A DNA stretch of 64,000 nucleotides, from contig NZ_CAKOET010000005.1 of the NCBI RefSeq assembly GCF_933208495.1, forward strand, positions 58,210 to 122,209, in the 5' to 3' direction. The notes under the pieces are model-generated. The model did no database searches and was not told the DNA's origin. It saw only the letters and a program-made list of their open reading frames with translations. Positions 54,689 through 61,697 of the stretch are shown in pieces. The number at the start of each line of letters is the position of its first letter. Positions within the stretch are counted from its first letter, which is position 1. The translations under genes were made by a program, and so were the position numbers. This DNA is from Convivina praedatoris (GTDB taxonomy: Bacteria; Bacillota; Bacilli; Lactobacillales; Lactobacillaceae).

Positions 54689-55465
54689 TTATAATCCCAG
54701 TATCTGTTTTTTCTTTGCGTCAAAATCTGACTGAGTGATAATGCCATTATCTAGTAACTCTTTTAATTTAGTCAGATCATCGAGTGAACTAATGGTTGAT
54801 GGGTTTTGATCATTAAATACTTTTTCAATTTTATTAAGTTTTTGGTCAATATTTTCAGCTTGTCTGATTGCAATATTTACTGTTGAAAAGGGACTATCTA
54901 TTTTTTTAGCTTTTGAATTTTTATCAATGTCTAAACTGGTTTTAACGGTAAACTCGTTACCGTTTGCTGTTATTTTTAAACCACAGCTTATAAACTTACT
55001 TTTATCTATGCCCCGTCTAGCTAGTCCTCCAATAATGGTTCCAATAACTGGAAGCACTAGTGTTCCAACGGTTGCACCAACAGCCCCTGTTGATTGTCTG
55101 TCTTCTACCTCAACATATAGTTCATGAGAATTAATATTTGAGTAGCGATAGTATCCAAAATCGCCAAACATAGCGATTTTATTAACATCATCAAAATAAA
55201 CAAATACATTCCGTCCTGGAGCACTGTTATATATTGAATTTTTCTTTATTTCTTTTTTATTAGTATTAATCTTTAATATAGTTTGTTTTATATCTTGGAC
55301 TGTTTTGTTTTTCAGCCTACTAATAGTATCCTTTTTATTTTCATGACCCAGAAGGGGATAACCGCTTTTTAGCGTACAATCTTTGCAAATAATTCCGTCT
55401 TTCAAACGAAATGATGGCGATAGAATACCAATTGATTCACCATTAATATCACATTTTTTAGGCAT
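54689..55465 (-). CDS. SHOCT-domain protein with N-terminal zinc-binding motif
   Basis: A 258-residue protein. The N-terminus has CDINGESIGILSPSF then KDGIICKDC, a three-cysteine pattern like DUF4428 treble-clef motifs. The middle contains GAVGATVGTLVLPVIGTIIGGLARRG, possibly membrane-associated. The last 30 residues, LDDLTKLKELLDNGIITQSDFDAKKKQIL, are a SHOCT helix pair. Such proteins are common beside phage repressors, of unknown function. It lies ten bases after the cI gene. Confidence 0.75.
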   Translation of the reverse strand: MPKKCDINGESIGILSPSFRLKDGIICKDCTLKSGYPLLGHENKKDTISRLKNKTVQDIKQTILKINTNKKEIKKNSIYNSAPGRNVFVYFDDVNKIAMFGDFGYYRYSNINSHELYVEVEDRQSTGAVGATVGTLVLPVIGTIIGGLARRGIDKSKFISCGLKITANGNEFTVKTSLDIDKNSKAKKIDSPFSTVNIAIRQAENIDQKLNKIEKVFNDQNPSTISSLDDLTKLKELLDNGIITQSDFDAKKKQILGL

Positions 55466-55474
55466 ATAGTTTCC

Positions 55475-56176
55475 TCATTTAATATTTTTACCATCAAAAT
55501 CATAACTAACGCTAACTAGTTTACCTATAATCTGAATAGGTGGGTTATCATTAGCAACATCATCTTTTTTATATTCAAACGGCTTAAAATCAGATAACCA
55601 GCTATCTGGTTCAAAACGAATTCTATCTGGATATTGATAAACATGCTTTAAAGTAGCGGCATCACCATTAATGATGACTGCGCACACATCACCATTAGCA
55701 ATATCAGATGGGTTAATTTTTGCTAAGACTGCAACTGCTCCATTTGGAACGATTCTATTCATACTTTCGCCGTTAACACGGAGTGCTAATAGGTTATCTT
55801 TCCCATAACGTTTAATTAGATAATCGTCTATTCTTATATTTCCATCTATATCCTCTTTAGCACCTTCAGGGTAACCAGCAGCGATGCGACCATAAATTGG
55901 GATAGATGTAGTGGCTAAAGTGGATGAGATAGTTAGTTCATTAGGTATTGTTTCCGGAACGAATCCAGCTAATGTCAATATATCATCGTTTGATATATGT
56001 ATTCCCTTAGCTATCTTATATAGTGTTTTTGGAGATGGTATTTCTCTGTGACCATTTTCTACTTGGCTAAGATATGAATGTGACAAATTACCTTTAATGG
56101 CCGCTTGACGAACAGATATATTTTTAGATGTTCTTATTTCTTTAATTGCGTTTCCAAAATCACGTTTATCAACCAT
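55475..56176 (-). CDS. Phage CI-like repressor (XRE HTH plus S24 peptidase domain)
   Basis: A 233-residue repressor. Residues about 8-68 are an XRE helix-turn-helix (SVRQAAIKGNLSHSYLSQVENGHREIPSPKTLYKIA). The C-terminal LexA-like domain has the cleavage region IYGRIAAGYPEGAK, the Ser in LRVNGESMNRIVPNG (about 149) and the Lys in AATLKHVYQY (about 190). It should keep the prophage silent and be cleaved upon SOS induction. It is divergent from the Cro-like gene. Confidence 0.93.
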   Translation of the reverse strand: MVDKRDFGNAIKEIRTSKNISVRQAAIKGNLSHSYLSQVENGHREIPSPKTLYKIAKGIHISNDDILTLAGFVPETIPNELTISSTLATTSIPIYGRIAAGYPEGAKEDIDGNIRIDDYLIKRYGKDNLLALRVNGESMNRIVPNGAVAVLAKINPSDIANGDVCAVIINGDAATLKHVYQYPDRIRFEPDSWLSDFKPFEYKKDDVANDNPPIQIIGKLVSVSYDFDGKNIK

Positions 56177-56249
56177 ACATTCCTCTTTGTGTTGTCTTTA
56201 TGTAGTGATTGTAATATAAAAGTGACCGAAAATAATAAATTTAATTAAA

Positions 56250-56284
56250 AAAGTGTTGCACTTTAATAACCACAATGCTATACT
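56250..56284 (+). promoter_or_regulatory. Lytic promoter with overlapping operator
   Basis: TTGCAC (56256-56261) and TATACT (56279-56284) are 17 bases apart. The palindrome AAAGTG-TTG-CACTTT (56250-56264) covers the -35. Related half-sites AAAAGTGACC near 56217 and TAGTGATTG near 56203 lie toward cI. These are the likely CI/Cro operators. Confidence 0.75.
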
Positions 56285-56316
56285 ATGTTCATAGCTTAAG
56301 GAAAGGAGTTAACGAT

Positions 56317-56565
56317 ATGACAGCATTTAAAGTTAAAGACCCAATGCTGTTGCGGGAGTCTATTGCTTCTAGTGGAAACAGTATCAATAGTTTTTCAAGA
56401 AGCATTGCAACAAGCCCCACCTCGATTATTAAATATTTAAATGGTATGCCTGTTAGACCAGATAAAGCTAAGAAAATATCTGATTTCTTGGATAAAGATA
56501 TCCATTATTTTTTTGAATTTAGTGGTCACAAAAAAGCAACAAACCAAGAATTACAGAACCACTAA
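56317..56565 (+). CDS. Cro-like HTH regulator
   Basis: An 82-residue protein with one helix-turn-helix (SINSFSRSIATSPTSIIKYLNGMPVRPDKAKKISDFL). It is the first rightward gene after the lytic promoter and opposite cI, the position of Cro. ATG 56317 after AAAGGAG is chosen; the longer frame to 56275 overlaps the promoter. It should repress cI and its own promoter during lytic growth. Confidence 0.8.
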   Translation: MTAFKVKDPMLLRESIASSGNSINSFSRSIATSPTSIIKYLNGMPVRPDKAKKISDFLDKDIHYFFEFSGHKKATNQELQNH

Positions 56566-56586
56566 TCAAACAGAAAGGAGTAGCAA

Positions 56587-56718
56587 ATGGTTGAAGGAAA
56601 AATTGTTGACGAAATTTTCAAATTTACTATTGATGTTCTTCAGGATAAGGACACAAAAAAGAGCCCAGAAATGGTAGGCGCCATTGCTGAACTCTTAAAA
56701 ACCACAGGTTTTTTCTAA
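56587..56718 (+). CDS. Small prophage protein, convergent module 1 (43 residues)
   Basis: ATG 56587 follows AGAAAGGAG. The peptide starts MVEGKIVDEIFKF and ends KKSPEMVGAIAELLKTTGFF. Its C-terminal half resembles those of the rightward peptides at 57013 and 57411 (charged KK/KS, then a hydrophobic I-x-E-L-x-K helix), so the three are probably paralogues. Its stop overlaps the stop of the leftward gene by four bases. Function unknown. Confidence 0.55.
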   Translation: MVEGKIVDEIFKFTIDVLQDKDTKKSPEMVGAIAELLKTTGFF

Positions 56719-56942
56719 GATTGGTAGATATAGCTAATCTGATTAGTATTGATGCAGTAGGTAGTAACAGATTTTACATATTCACTCGAAACAATATTTT
56801 GAACAGTTACACCATTGTCACCAATACGATTTATAAAATGATTAGCTTCGATTTCCTTACCGTTACTGAACACAATGGTTACTTTTTTATCATCGCTTAG
56901 CTGTTGATAAAGGAAATCTTGCATAGAATTAATTTCGTTCAT
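56715..56942 (-). CDS. Small leftward prophage protein, convergent module 1 (75 residues)
   Basis: ATG 56942 follows AAAGGAGG. The sequence (KKVTIVFSNGKEIEANHFINRIG, then NQISYIYQS at the end) is beta-rich and recalls a small Sm-like barrel, without firm support. It runs against the lytic operon and meets the 43-residue gene at overlapping stop codons. Its promoter is probably the extended -10 TGC TATACT on the minus strand at about 56974-56982. Confidence 0.55.
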   Translation of the reverse strand: MNEINSMQDFLYQQLSDDKKVTIVFSNGKEIEANHFINRIGDNGVTVQNIVSSEYVKSVTTYCINTNQISYIYQS

Positions 56943-57002
56943 GACTATACCTCCTTTCATAGTTGATAAGGAAAGTATAGCAAAACTAACCAAACAGAAA
57001 GG
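56937..57002. repeat. Duplicated divergent intergenic cassette, copy A
   Basis: A 33-base stretch starting at GTTCATGACTATACC and a following GAAAGTATAGCAAAACTAA...AAACAGAAAGGA are nearly identical to copy B at 57327-57399. The cassette carries the start codon, binding site and -10 box of a leftward gene and the binding site of the next rightward gene. Confidence 0.8.
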
Positions 57003-57012
57003 AGGCGATTGC

Positions 57013-57156
57013 ATGAAAAATAAAAAGCTACTATCACGCCAGGATGTTAACCAACGTATCGCACGATTAATCATGTCACTGTGTGATGAATGTCAGAAAT
57101 CAAAAAGCCCCACAATCGCGGCAACGATTGTAGAGCTGAAGAAATCAATTGGTTAG
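57013..57156 (+). CDS. Small prophage protein, convergent module 2 (47 residues)
   Basis: ATG 57013 follows AAAGGAGG. It begins MKNKKLLSRQDVNQRIARLI and has two cysteines (SLCDECQKSKS), ending in TIAATIVELKKSIG, like the C-termini of the rightward peptides at 56587 and 57411. Its TAG overlaps the stop of the leftward 59-residue gene. Function unknown. Confidence 0.55.
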   Translation: MKNKKLLSRQDVNQRIARLIMSLCDECQKSKSPTIAATIVELKKSIG

Positions 57157-57332
57157 TAGTTATCTAAACCTGGAGTGATTTCTCGAACGATGGTGTTGAA
57201 ATCAAAGGCTGCTTGTTCCGCAGTGAGTGGTTCTACTTGACTAATAGTTGTATCGCCAATTTTTGCAAACAAACTTTCATTGTACTGATACATTGCCTTC
57301 AAAATTTCAATAGCTTTTTCATCAGAGTTCAT
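57153..57332 (-). CDS. Small leftward prophage protein, convergent module 2 (59 residues)
   Basis: ATG 57332 follows AAAGGAGG in the duplicated cassette. The protein starts MNSDEKAIEILKAMYQYN and is acidic (VEPLTAEQAAFDFNTIV). It shares its first residues MN and its upstream region with the leftward gene of module 1, but the rest differs. Not recognised. Confidence 0.5.
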   Translation of the reverse strand: MNSDEKAIEILKAMYQYNESLFAKIGDTTISQVEPLTAEQAAFDFNTIVREITPGLDNY

Positions 57333-57399
57333 GACTATACCTCCTTTCATAGTTGATAAAGAAAGTATAGCAAAACTAAACAAAAACCAAACAGAAAGG
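57327..57399. repeat. Duplicated divergent intergenic cassette, copy B
   Basis: This repeats copy A (56937-57002) with one substitution in the first 50 bases and a small insertion (AAACAAAA) before the AACAGAAAGGA site. Confidence 0.8.
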
Positions 57400-57410
57400 A
57401 AGTGAACAGC

Positions 57411-57533
57411 ATGCCGATGGAAATTTGGCAGAAAATTTATCCATACTTAATTTATTTAATTGAAAACGATATAGAAAATAAAAAGACCACCAATGCTTTT
57501 GCAATAGTGGAACTTCTTAAAATGATGGATTAA
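57411..57533 (+). CDS. Small prophage protein, convergent module 3 (40 residues)
   Basis: ATG 57411 follows AGAAAGGAAG. The peptide MPMEIWQKIYPYLIYLIEN ends NKKTTNAFAIVELLKMMD, again with the shared KK...A-x-x-E-L-x-K end. Its stop directly abuts the stop of the leftward gene at 57534. Function unknown. Confidence 0.55.
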   Translation: MPMEIWQKIYPYLIYLIENDIENKKTTNAFAIVELLKMMD

Positions 57534-57758
57534 TCATTTAATTACTTGAATTGACGAAATTGAGTCCCTATCAATTGATAGGTTAGTGTCACCGGTTAAA
57601 GTTAAGCTTCCAAAAACTTCATTTATATCGATGTTCTCAATATCATCAATGTCAATAGGGTCTCCCATAAATGAGTAAGTTTTAGCATAAATAACATTAT
57701 AGACCATAATAGCCCGTAAAGCCTTTGCCCTATTATTTGTTCTGATAATAATATCCAT
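57534..57758 (-). CDS. Small leftward prophage protein, convergent module 3 (74 residues)
   Basis: ATG 57758 follows AAAGGGAAAA. It begins MDIIIRTNNRAKALRAIM and ends in acidic beta-like sequence (LTLTGDTNLSIDRDSISSIQVIK); the end resembles that of the 75-residue protein of module 1. Not recognised. It completes the third convergent pair. Confidence 0.5.
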   Translation of the reverse strand: MDIIIRTNNRAKALRAIMVYNVIYAKTYSFMGDPIDIDDIENIDINEVFGSLTLTGDTNLSIDRDSISSIQVIK

Positions 57759-57820
57759 ACAATTTTCCCTTTCAATTTACTAGGCACTGCAATGCCAGTA
57801 ACAAAGGGATATCACACAAG

Positions 57821-58054
57821 TTAGGAAGGTAAGTATCTAGCAATAATCAGTCGACGAGTGCCCGGCAACAAAAAAGCCACCATATAGGCGGCTGTATTAC
57901 CAACAGTAGCGACACCAGAAATGGCATTTGTAAAGTCAGGGACTTTGATACCATTAGCAATCTTACTGATTGCATCTACTTGATTTTGAATAAGTTCAGC
58001 AGTACTTGTAACTGACTTTGGAAGAGGGTTACTAATCATTGTATCGAACTTCAT
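57821..58054 (-). CDS. Small leftward prophage protein with C-terminal hydrophobic segment
   Basis: 77 residues from ATG 58054, which follows GGAGG at seven bases. The N-terminal part (MISNPLPKSVTSTAELIQNQVDAIS) is polar; residues about 45-65 (ISGVATVGNTAAYMVAFLL) are hydrophobic and end in a basic tail. It could be a membrane peptide. It is divergent from the antirepressor gene, with about 330 bases between them. Not recognised. Confidence 0.5.
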   Translation of the reverse strand: MKFDTMISNPLPKSVTSTAELIQNQVDAISKIANGIKVPDFTNAISGVATVGNTAAYMVAFLLPGTRRLIIARYLPS

Positions 58055-58114
58055 AGTAGCACCTCCGTCAAACGAGTTAGTTAATTCAGCAATTTGGGCG
58101 CTCTGTTTCTTCAA

Positions 58115-58380
58115 TTGTTATCGTATTAGTTTTTTATCTAATACTTCTACATGTTGCCATGCAGTTCAGCATATCTTTTCAACTCATGGAGTTGTCGGGC
58201 GCTCGTGGGCTGATTATTGTTAGCACTCACAGCCTATGCGTTGCACTTTCTACTAATTATTTCAGCTTATTAGTAGCTTAGCTCAGGGTTGTCTCAGAGA
58301 GATTTTCCTTGAATTCACCCGATACAACTTATACATCACTGTATAAGCGGGCAATACACTTTATTTTATCAAAAAGGAGA
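58115..58380. promoter_or_regulatory. Long structured leader before the antirepressor
   Basis: Several stem-loops lie in this non-coding stretch: CGTATTAG/CTAATAC (58121-), CAACTC/GAGTTG (about 58180), GGCTG/CAGCC (about 58208), CTACTAAT/ATTAGTAG (58250-58276) and a nested CCCG...CTTATACA/TGTATAAG...CGGG (58318-58351), ending 30 bases before the antirepressor ATG. Antirepressor genes of other phages are controlled by upstream antisense RNA (C4 of P1/P7). A similar role is possible here but untested. Confidence 0.5.
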
Positions 58381-58385
58381 AGTAA

Positions 58386-59081
58386 ATGAACGAAGTAACA
58401 AAGTTTAACTTTGAAAGCATAGATGTACGTACAGTTACACAAAATGGTGAGACATGGTTTGTAGCTGCTGATTTGGCTAAGGTATTAGATCTTAGTAACA
58501 CTACGGTAGCTTTGAATCGTCTTGAAGATGACGAACGGTCTAAGTTCAACTTAGGTCGTCAGGGTGAGGCAAACATTGTTAGTGAAGCGGGGCTTTACAA
58601 CTTTATTGGGGCTAGTCGAAAAGCAGAAGCTAAGAAATTTATGCGTTGGGTCAATCATGAAGTGCTGCCAAGTATTCGCCAAACTGGCAGTTATTCAATT
58701 AGTACTGATCCGTTGTCAATTTTAAAAACAACATACGATGCTTTGAAGTTACAAGAAGCTAAGCAAAACAAGTTAGAAGAACGCTTTGACAATTTCGAAG
58801 ATGCTCAAGAGATTCGTAGCTGGGAACAGCAAGAGCTGCTTAACTTGCGCCGTAACCGTGTGTTTGCAATCTTAGGTGACAAGTACACCAAGGCTTACAA
58901 AGAGTTGTCTAGCGAAGTGTTCCAAGCTATTAGCAAGGAATTCAAGCGTCAATTCAACGTGCCACGCTACAACGCATTACCACGGAAGAAGTTCGATGAA
59001 GCTAAGAAGTTCTTCAATAATTGGGAGCCTAATAACTTGCTAGAACTTGCTATCTGTGGCGCTAGCCAAGAAACAGCATAG
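58386..59081 (+). CDS. Phage antirepressor (BRO-N and ORF6C domains)
   Basis: 231 residues. The N-terminal BRO-N domain (about 5-105) has FNFESIDVRTVTQNGETWFVAADLAKVL and SEAGLYNFIGASRKAEAKKFMRWVNHEVLPSIRQTG. After a coiled-coil-like linker, the C-terminus matches ORF6C (RRNRVFAILGDKYTKAYKELSSEVFQAISKEFKRQF). Such proteins counter CI-type repressors or bind DNA. AAAGGAG precedes the ATG. Confidence 0.9.
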   Translation: MNEVTKFNFESIDVRTVTQNGETWFVAADLAKVLDLSNTTVALNRLEDDERSKFNLGRQGEANIVSEAGLYNFIGASRKAEAKKFMRWVNHEVLPSIRQTGSYSISTDPLSILKTTYDALKLQEAKQNKLEERFDNFEDAQEIRSWEQQELLNLRRNRVFAILGDKYTKAYKELSSEVFQAISKEFKRQFNVPRYNALPRKKFDEAKKFFNNWEPNNLLELAICGASQETA

Positions 59082-59086
59082 GGGAG

Positions 59087-59305
59087 GTGATTGATATTAC
59101 AAATTATAGGTTTGAGAATACTAAGATGTATTCCATTGGCGAGATTATGGAGAAACTGGAAATTAAGTCTTATGAGACCTTTCGAAAGTATTTTAAAAAT
59201 AAACCAGGTTTTCCAAAACCAGTAGTACCGAGTAAAACCCATCCTAAATATGATGGGTTAGCCTTAAACAACTTCTTCTTCAAGAAGGCAAATAAATATG
59301 CATAG
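59087..59305 (+). CDS. Small HTH DNA-binding protein
   Basis: About 72 residues with a predicted helix-turn-helix (MYSIGEIMEKLEIKSYETFRKYFKNKPGFPKPVV), the pattern of phage MerR-like or DUF771-type binding proteins. The start is uncertain. GTG 59087 overlaps the GGGGAGG site; ATT 59096 would be better placed but is a rare start, and ATG 59126 has no site. It might act in excision or early regulation. Confidence 0.6.
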   Translation: MIDITNYRFENTKMYSIGEIMEKLEIKSYETFRKYFKNKPGFPKPVVPSKTHPKYDGLALNNFFFKKANKYA

Positions 59306-59315
59306 GAGGTAAAAC

Positions 59316-59447
59316 ATGGAATGGGTTTTATTAGTATTCAGTACAGTATTACTGTTCGTCAGCTTCTTAATGTTAATTAGCTTAAACGATAGAGTAGAAC
59401 AGTTAACTAATTTGCTTAATGGAAAGGTAGACCGATGGGAGCTTTAA
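59316..59447 (+). CDS. 43-residue single-pass membrane peptide
   Basis: ATG 59316 follows AGGAGG. One membrane segment covers about residues 3-23 (VLLVFSTVLLFVSFLMLISL) with a short polar tail. It overlaps the next gene by 13 bases. Not recognised; small membrane peptides are common in this part of lactic acid bacterial phages. Confidence 0.6.
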   Translation: MEWVLLVFSTVLLFVSFLMLISLNDRVEQLTNLLNGKVDRWEL

Positions 59448-59596
59448 ATTTGTGGCTGAATGACTTCATTATCTCGGTGATTGTTGTCGCAGCCATCGGT
59501 TTAATGATTATGGCATTTATGGTCGATGACAACCCAACTGATGATGAAATCAAGCGAGACGTAGAACGTAATGAAGAGCAACAAAAAAGCGCCTAA
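59435..59596 (+). CDS. 53-residue single-pass membrane protein
   Basis: ATG 59435 follows AAAGG. The protein has a membrane segment (about 11-30, IISVIVVAAIGLMIMAFMV) and an acidic tail (DDNPTDDEIKRDVERNEEQQ). Not recognised. It is coupled to the preceding peptide by overlap. Confidence 0.6.
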   Translation: MGALNLWLNDFIISVIVVAAIGLMIMAFMVDDNPTDDEIKRDVERNEEQQKSA

Positions 59597-59616
59597 CCAA
59601 TAACGGCTAAGCGCAG

Positions 59617-59649
59617 GGTATAAATTGTCCGTGCAAAGAAATTTATACC
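59617..59649. repeat. Perfect inverted repeat in the early operon
   Basis: GGTATAAATT (59617-59626) and AATTTATACC (59640-59649) are exact complements around a 13-base loop. No T-run follows, so it is more likely an RNA processing or regulatory hairpin than a terminator. Confidence 0.55.
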
Positions 59650-59678
59650 TCTAATTGTAACACATGAAAGGGGTAAAT

Positions 59679-60002
59679 ATGGCTATTAGTAACATTTTAG
59701 AACAGCCGATGTATGGTGAGGGGTATATGCCTTTAAATCTTGCTAAACAGAAAGTCGTACGGGCTTGGCGTTCAGAACCTAATCAACTGGGTAAATTCTG
59801 TTACATGACGATGGAAGACCTGGAGAACGATTATGACACTGTCTACGAATTAACAGAAGACAGCGGTCAAACGATCGTGGCTGGTTCGTCTCTAGGCGAT
59901 TACATTAAGCAAGTTCATGACGGCTATATGAATGTTGGTATCTTTGCACACAATATTGATGGCGATGACATATTAACAGAATTGGATTGGGAGGAAGACT
60001 GA
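59679..60002 (+). CDS. Hypothetical acidic prophage protein
   Basis: 107 residues from ATG 59679, after GAAAGGGG; ATG 59664 overlaps that site. The sequence (VVRAWRSEPNQLGKFCYMTMEDLENDYDTVYELTED, ending ELDWEED) is acidic and soluble. Not recognised. It overlaps the next start by one base. Confidence 0.6.
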   Translation: MAISNILEQPMYGEGYMPLNLAKQKVVRAWRSEPNQLGKFCYMTMEDLENDYDTVYELTEDSGQTIVAGSSLGDYIKQVHDGYMNVGIFAHNIDGDDILTELDWEED

Positions 60003-60400
60003 TGGCTAACGAATTAATGATTGTTGACCAATGGGGCGAGAAGTTTGGTGTCAAAGATTTAAACGATAAAAAGTTTTTGGAAAATATCACTCCTCAACAG
60101 TTAGAAAATATCGCTTATCGAAAAAAAGAAATCGATCCAGCTTTAAAGAAAGTTGACGAGGTATTAAAAGAACGACTCAATAAAGGAGAACAATTCCCGC
60201 ACATTTGTTTTTCTGAAACAGAGCGTTCAGATATTGACCAATCAGAACAGACAAAAATTGCTTTTGTTAAAAAGTATGGTTGGGATGCTGTCGAGGTAAA
60301 ATCTCCAGCAAAACTAAAGCGAAAGTATGGAGAAGATATCCAACAAGACCTAGATAAGGTAATTGTTTATACTACTGGCCAACGCCTTAAATATGAATGA
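60002..60400 (+). CDS. Hypothetical protein before the recombination genes
   Basis: 132 residues from ATG 60002 after GGGAGGAAG. Mainly helical and charged (LENITPQQLENIAYRKKEIDPALKKVDEVLKERLNKGE). Its place before a RecA-like ATPase recalls accessory proteins in phage recombination cassettes, such as Gp157-type proteins, but the sequence does not clearly match them. Confidence 0.6.
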   Translation: MANELMIVDQWGEKFGVKDLNDKKFLENITPQQLENIAYRKKEIDPALKKVDEVLKERLNKGEQFPHICFSETERSDIDQSEQTKIAFVKKYGWDAVEVKSPAKLKRKYGEDIQQDLDKVIVYTTGQRLKYE

Positions 60401-60413
60401 GGGGTGAATGAAT

Positions 60414-61094
60414 ATGATTACATTCCAACCAGGCCACATTGTCCCAGCAGGAAATATGTACTTTATTTACGGAGATGGTGGCACGGGTAAAACCAGCCTA
60501 TCTAAATTGTTTAATGGACGTAAGGTGCTATTCAGCTTTGACGGTAGTTATAACGCTTTAGTTGATACAGACGACACGTTTGTGTTTGCTTTCGACCACT
60601 CAGATGCGCCAAATCTGCAAGGTAATGTTTGGCAGCTAATTAGCCAAGCAGCTATGAGCGACAAGTTTGACACCATCATTTTAGATAATGTGACGGCTTT
60701 GCAAAATTGGGTGCTGGAAAATATTGACGGTGCCAGTAAAGATGGCCGTCAAAATTATCAGAAACTACAAGTATGGTTTCGTGATTTGGGTATGTTACTT
60801 AGAAGCAGTAAAAAAACAGTTCTAGCAACAGCCCACCAAATCGATAATGGGTCAAATGGTCTAGATGGAAAAGGACGGTTTGAAGCAGACATGAACGCTA
60901 AGACATTCAATGCTTTTACAGCTCCATTTGATGTCGTTGGTCGCATCTACAAAGAGCAAAGTAAACGATATATTGACTTGGATTCAGAACAAGGAAACCA
61001 CGCTAAAAATCGCTTAGATGAACGCACTTTAATTGGTGCTAATGAACTACTACAACCACAACAGGAAGTTAAATTAGAGGAGAAAACAGCATGA
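60414..61094 (+). CDS. Phage RecA-like ATPase (AAA_24/Sak4-like)
   Basis: About 226 residues. The Walker A motif is GDGGTGKTSLSKLF (about 19) and Walker B-like TIILDNVTALQNW (about 84), followed by KKTVLATAHQID. This core-only RecA arrangement is that of AAA_24 proteins, including Sak4 single-strand annealing recombinases. ATG 60414 is eight bases after GAGGGGTGA. The neighbouring DUF669 protein fits a recombination module. It overlaps the next gene by four bases. Confidence 0.8.
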   Translation: MITFQPGHIVPAGNMYFIYGDGGTGKTSLSKLFNGRKVLFSFDGSYNALVDTDDTFVFAFDHSDAPNLQGNVWQLISQAAMSDKFDTIILDNVTALQNWVLENIDGASKDGRQNYQKLQVWFRDLGMLLRSSKKTVLATAHQIDNGSNGLDGKGRFEADMNAKTFNAFTAPFDVVGRIYKEQSKRYIDLDSEQGNHAKNRLDERTLIGANELLQPQQEVKLEEKTA

Positions 61095-61675
61095 GCTTTA
61101 ACGTAACAGTAGATCCAAACAATGTATTAGGTACATCAGTAGAAGAGGCTGGTAAGTATAACGTTCGAGTGCTTCCAACATCAGAAGCTAAACAAACTAG
61201 CACAGGAAAGGAAATGGCAGTCCTTAATTATGAAGTGACTGACGGAGATTATACAGGCGGACAAATTCGTTATGACAATATCGTTTGGGATGAGTCTGAT
61301 GCTGACTCCATGAAACGCTCACAGAAGAGCTTTAATACGTTACTTGTTGCTGCTGGTGTTGATGCAGGGGTTCAAGTAAATAGCATTGATCAGTTTGTTA
61401 AGGGCATGATTGGCAAAGAAATGAGCCTAACTGTTGATTGGCGTGAATGGAACGGCAATATCAATTTAAACGTTAAGGCACATAATCCTAAGTTGCCAGA
61501 TGGAAGTGAACCAAATGGCGTTACACGAGACATGTACGCTTCCAAGAACGGCATTGAACAAGCAAACGGCAATAGTGTAAATTCAACTACTTCACATCAA
61601 CAAGCTAAGCAAACTGGGTTCAATCCATTTAGCGGCAGTCAAGTAAATATCAGCGATGATGATTTGCCATTCTAA
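61091..61675 (+). CDS. DUF669 protein, probable phage ssDNA-binding protein
   Basis: 194 residues. The N-terminal OB-like part (NVLGTSVEEAGKYNVRVLPTSEAKQTSTGKEMAVLNYEV, MIGKEMSLTVDWREWNGNINLNVKAH) is typical of DUF669. The tail ends in DDDLPF, like the acidic tip of single-stranded DNA-binding proteins. It probably coats ssDNA for the RecA-like protein and the replisome. GAGGAG precedes the ATG, which overlaps the previous stop. Confidence 0.85.
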   Translation: MSFNVTVDPNNVLGTSVEEAGKYNVRVLPTSEAKQTSTGKEMAVLNYEVTDGDYTGGQIRYDNIVWDESDADSMKRSQKSFNTLLVAAGVDAGVQVNSIDQFVKGMIGKEMSLTVDWREWNGNINLNVKAHNPKLPDGSEPNGVTRDMYASKNGIEQANGNSVNSTTSHQQAKQTGFNPFSGSQVNISDDDLPF

Positions 61676-61697
61676 TTAATTGGTATAGGTGTTATAT

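Noticed and set aside
56441..56677. Rightward 78-codon frame overlapping the Cro-like gene
   Set aside because: It is out of frame with both the Cro-like gene and the 43-codon gene, which have proper binding sites.
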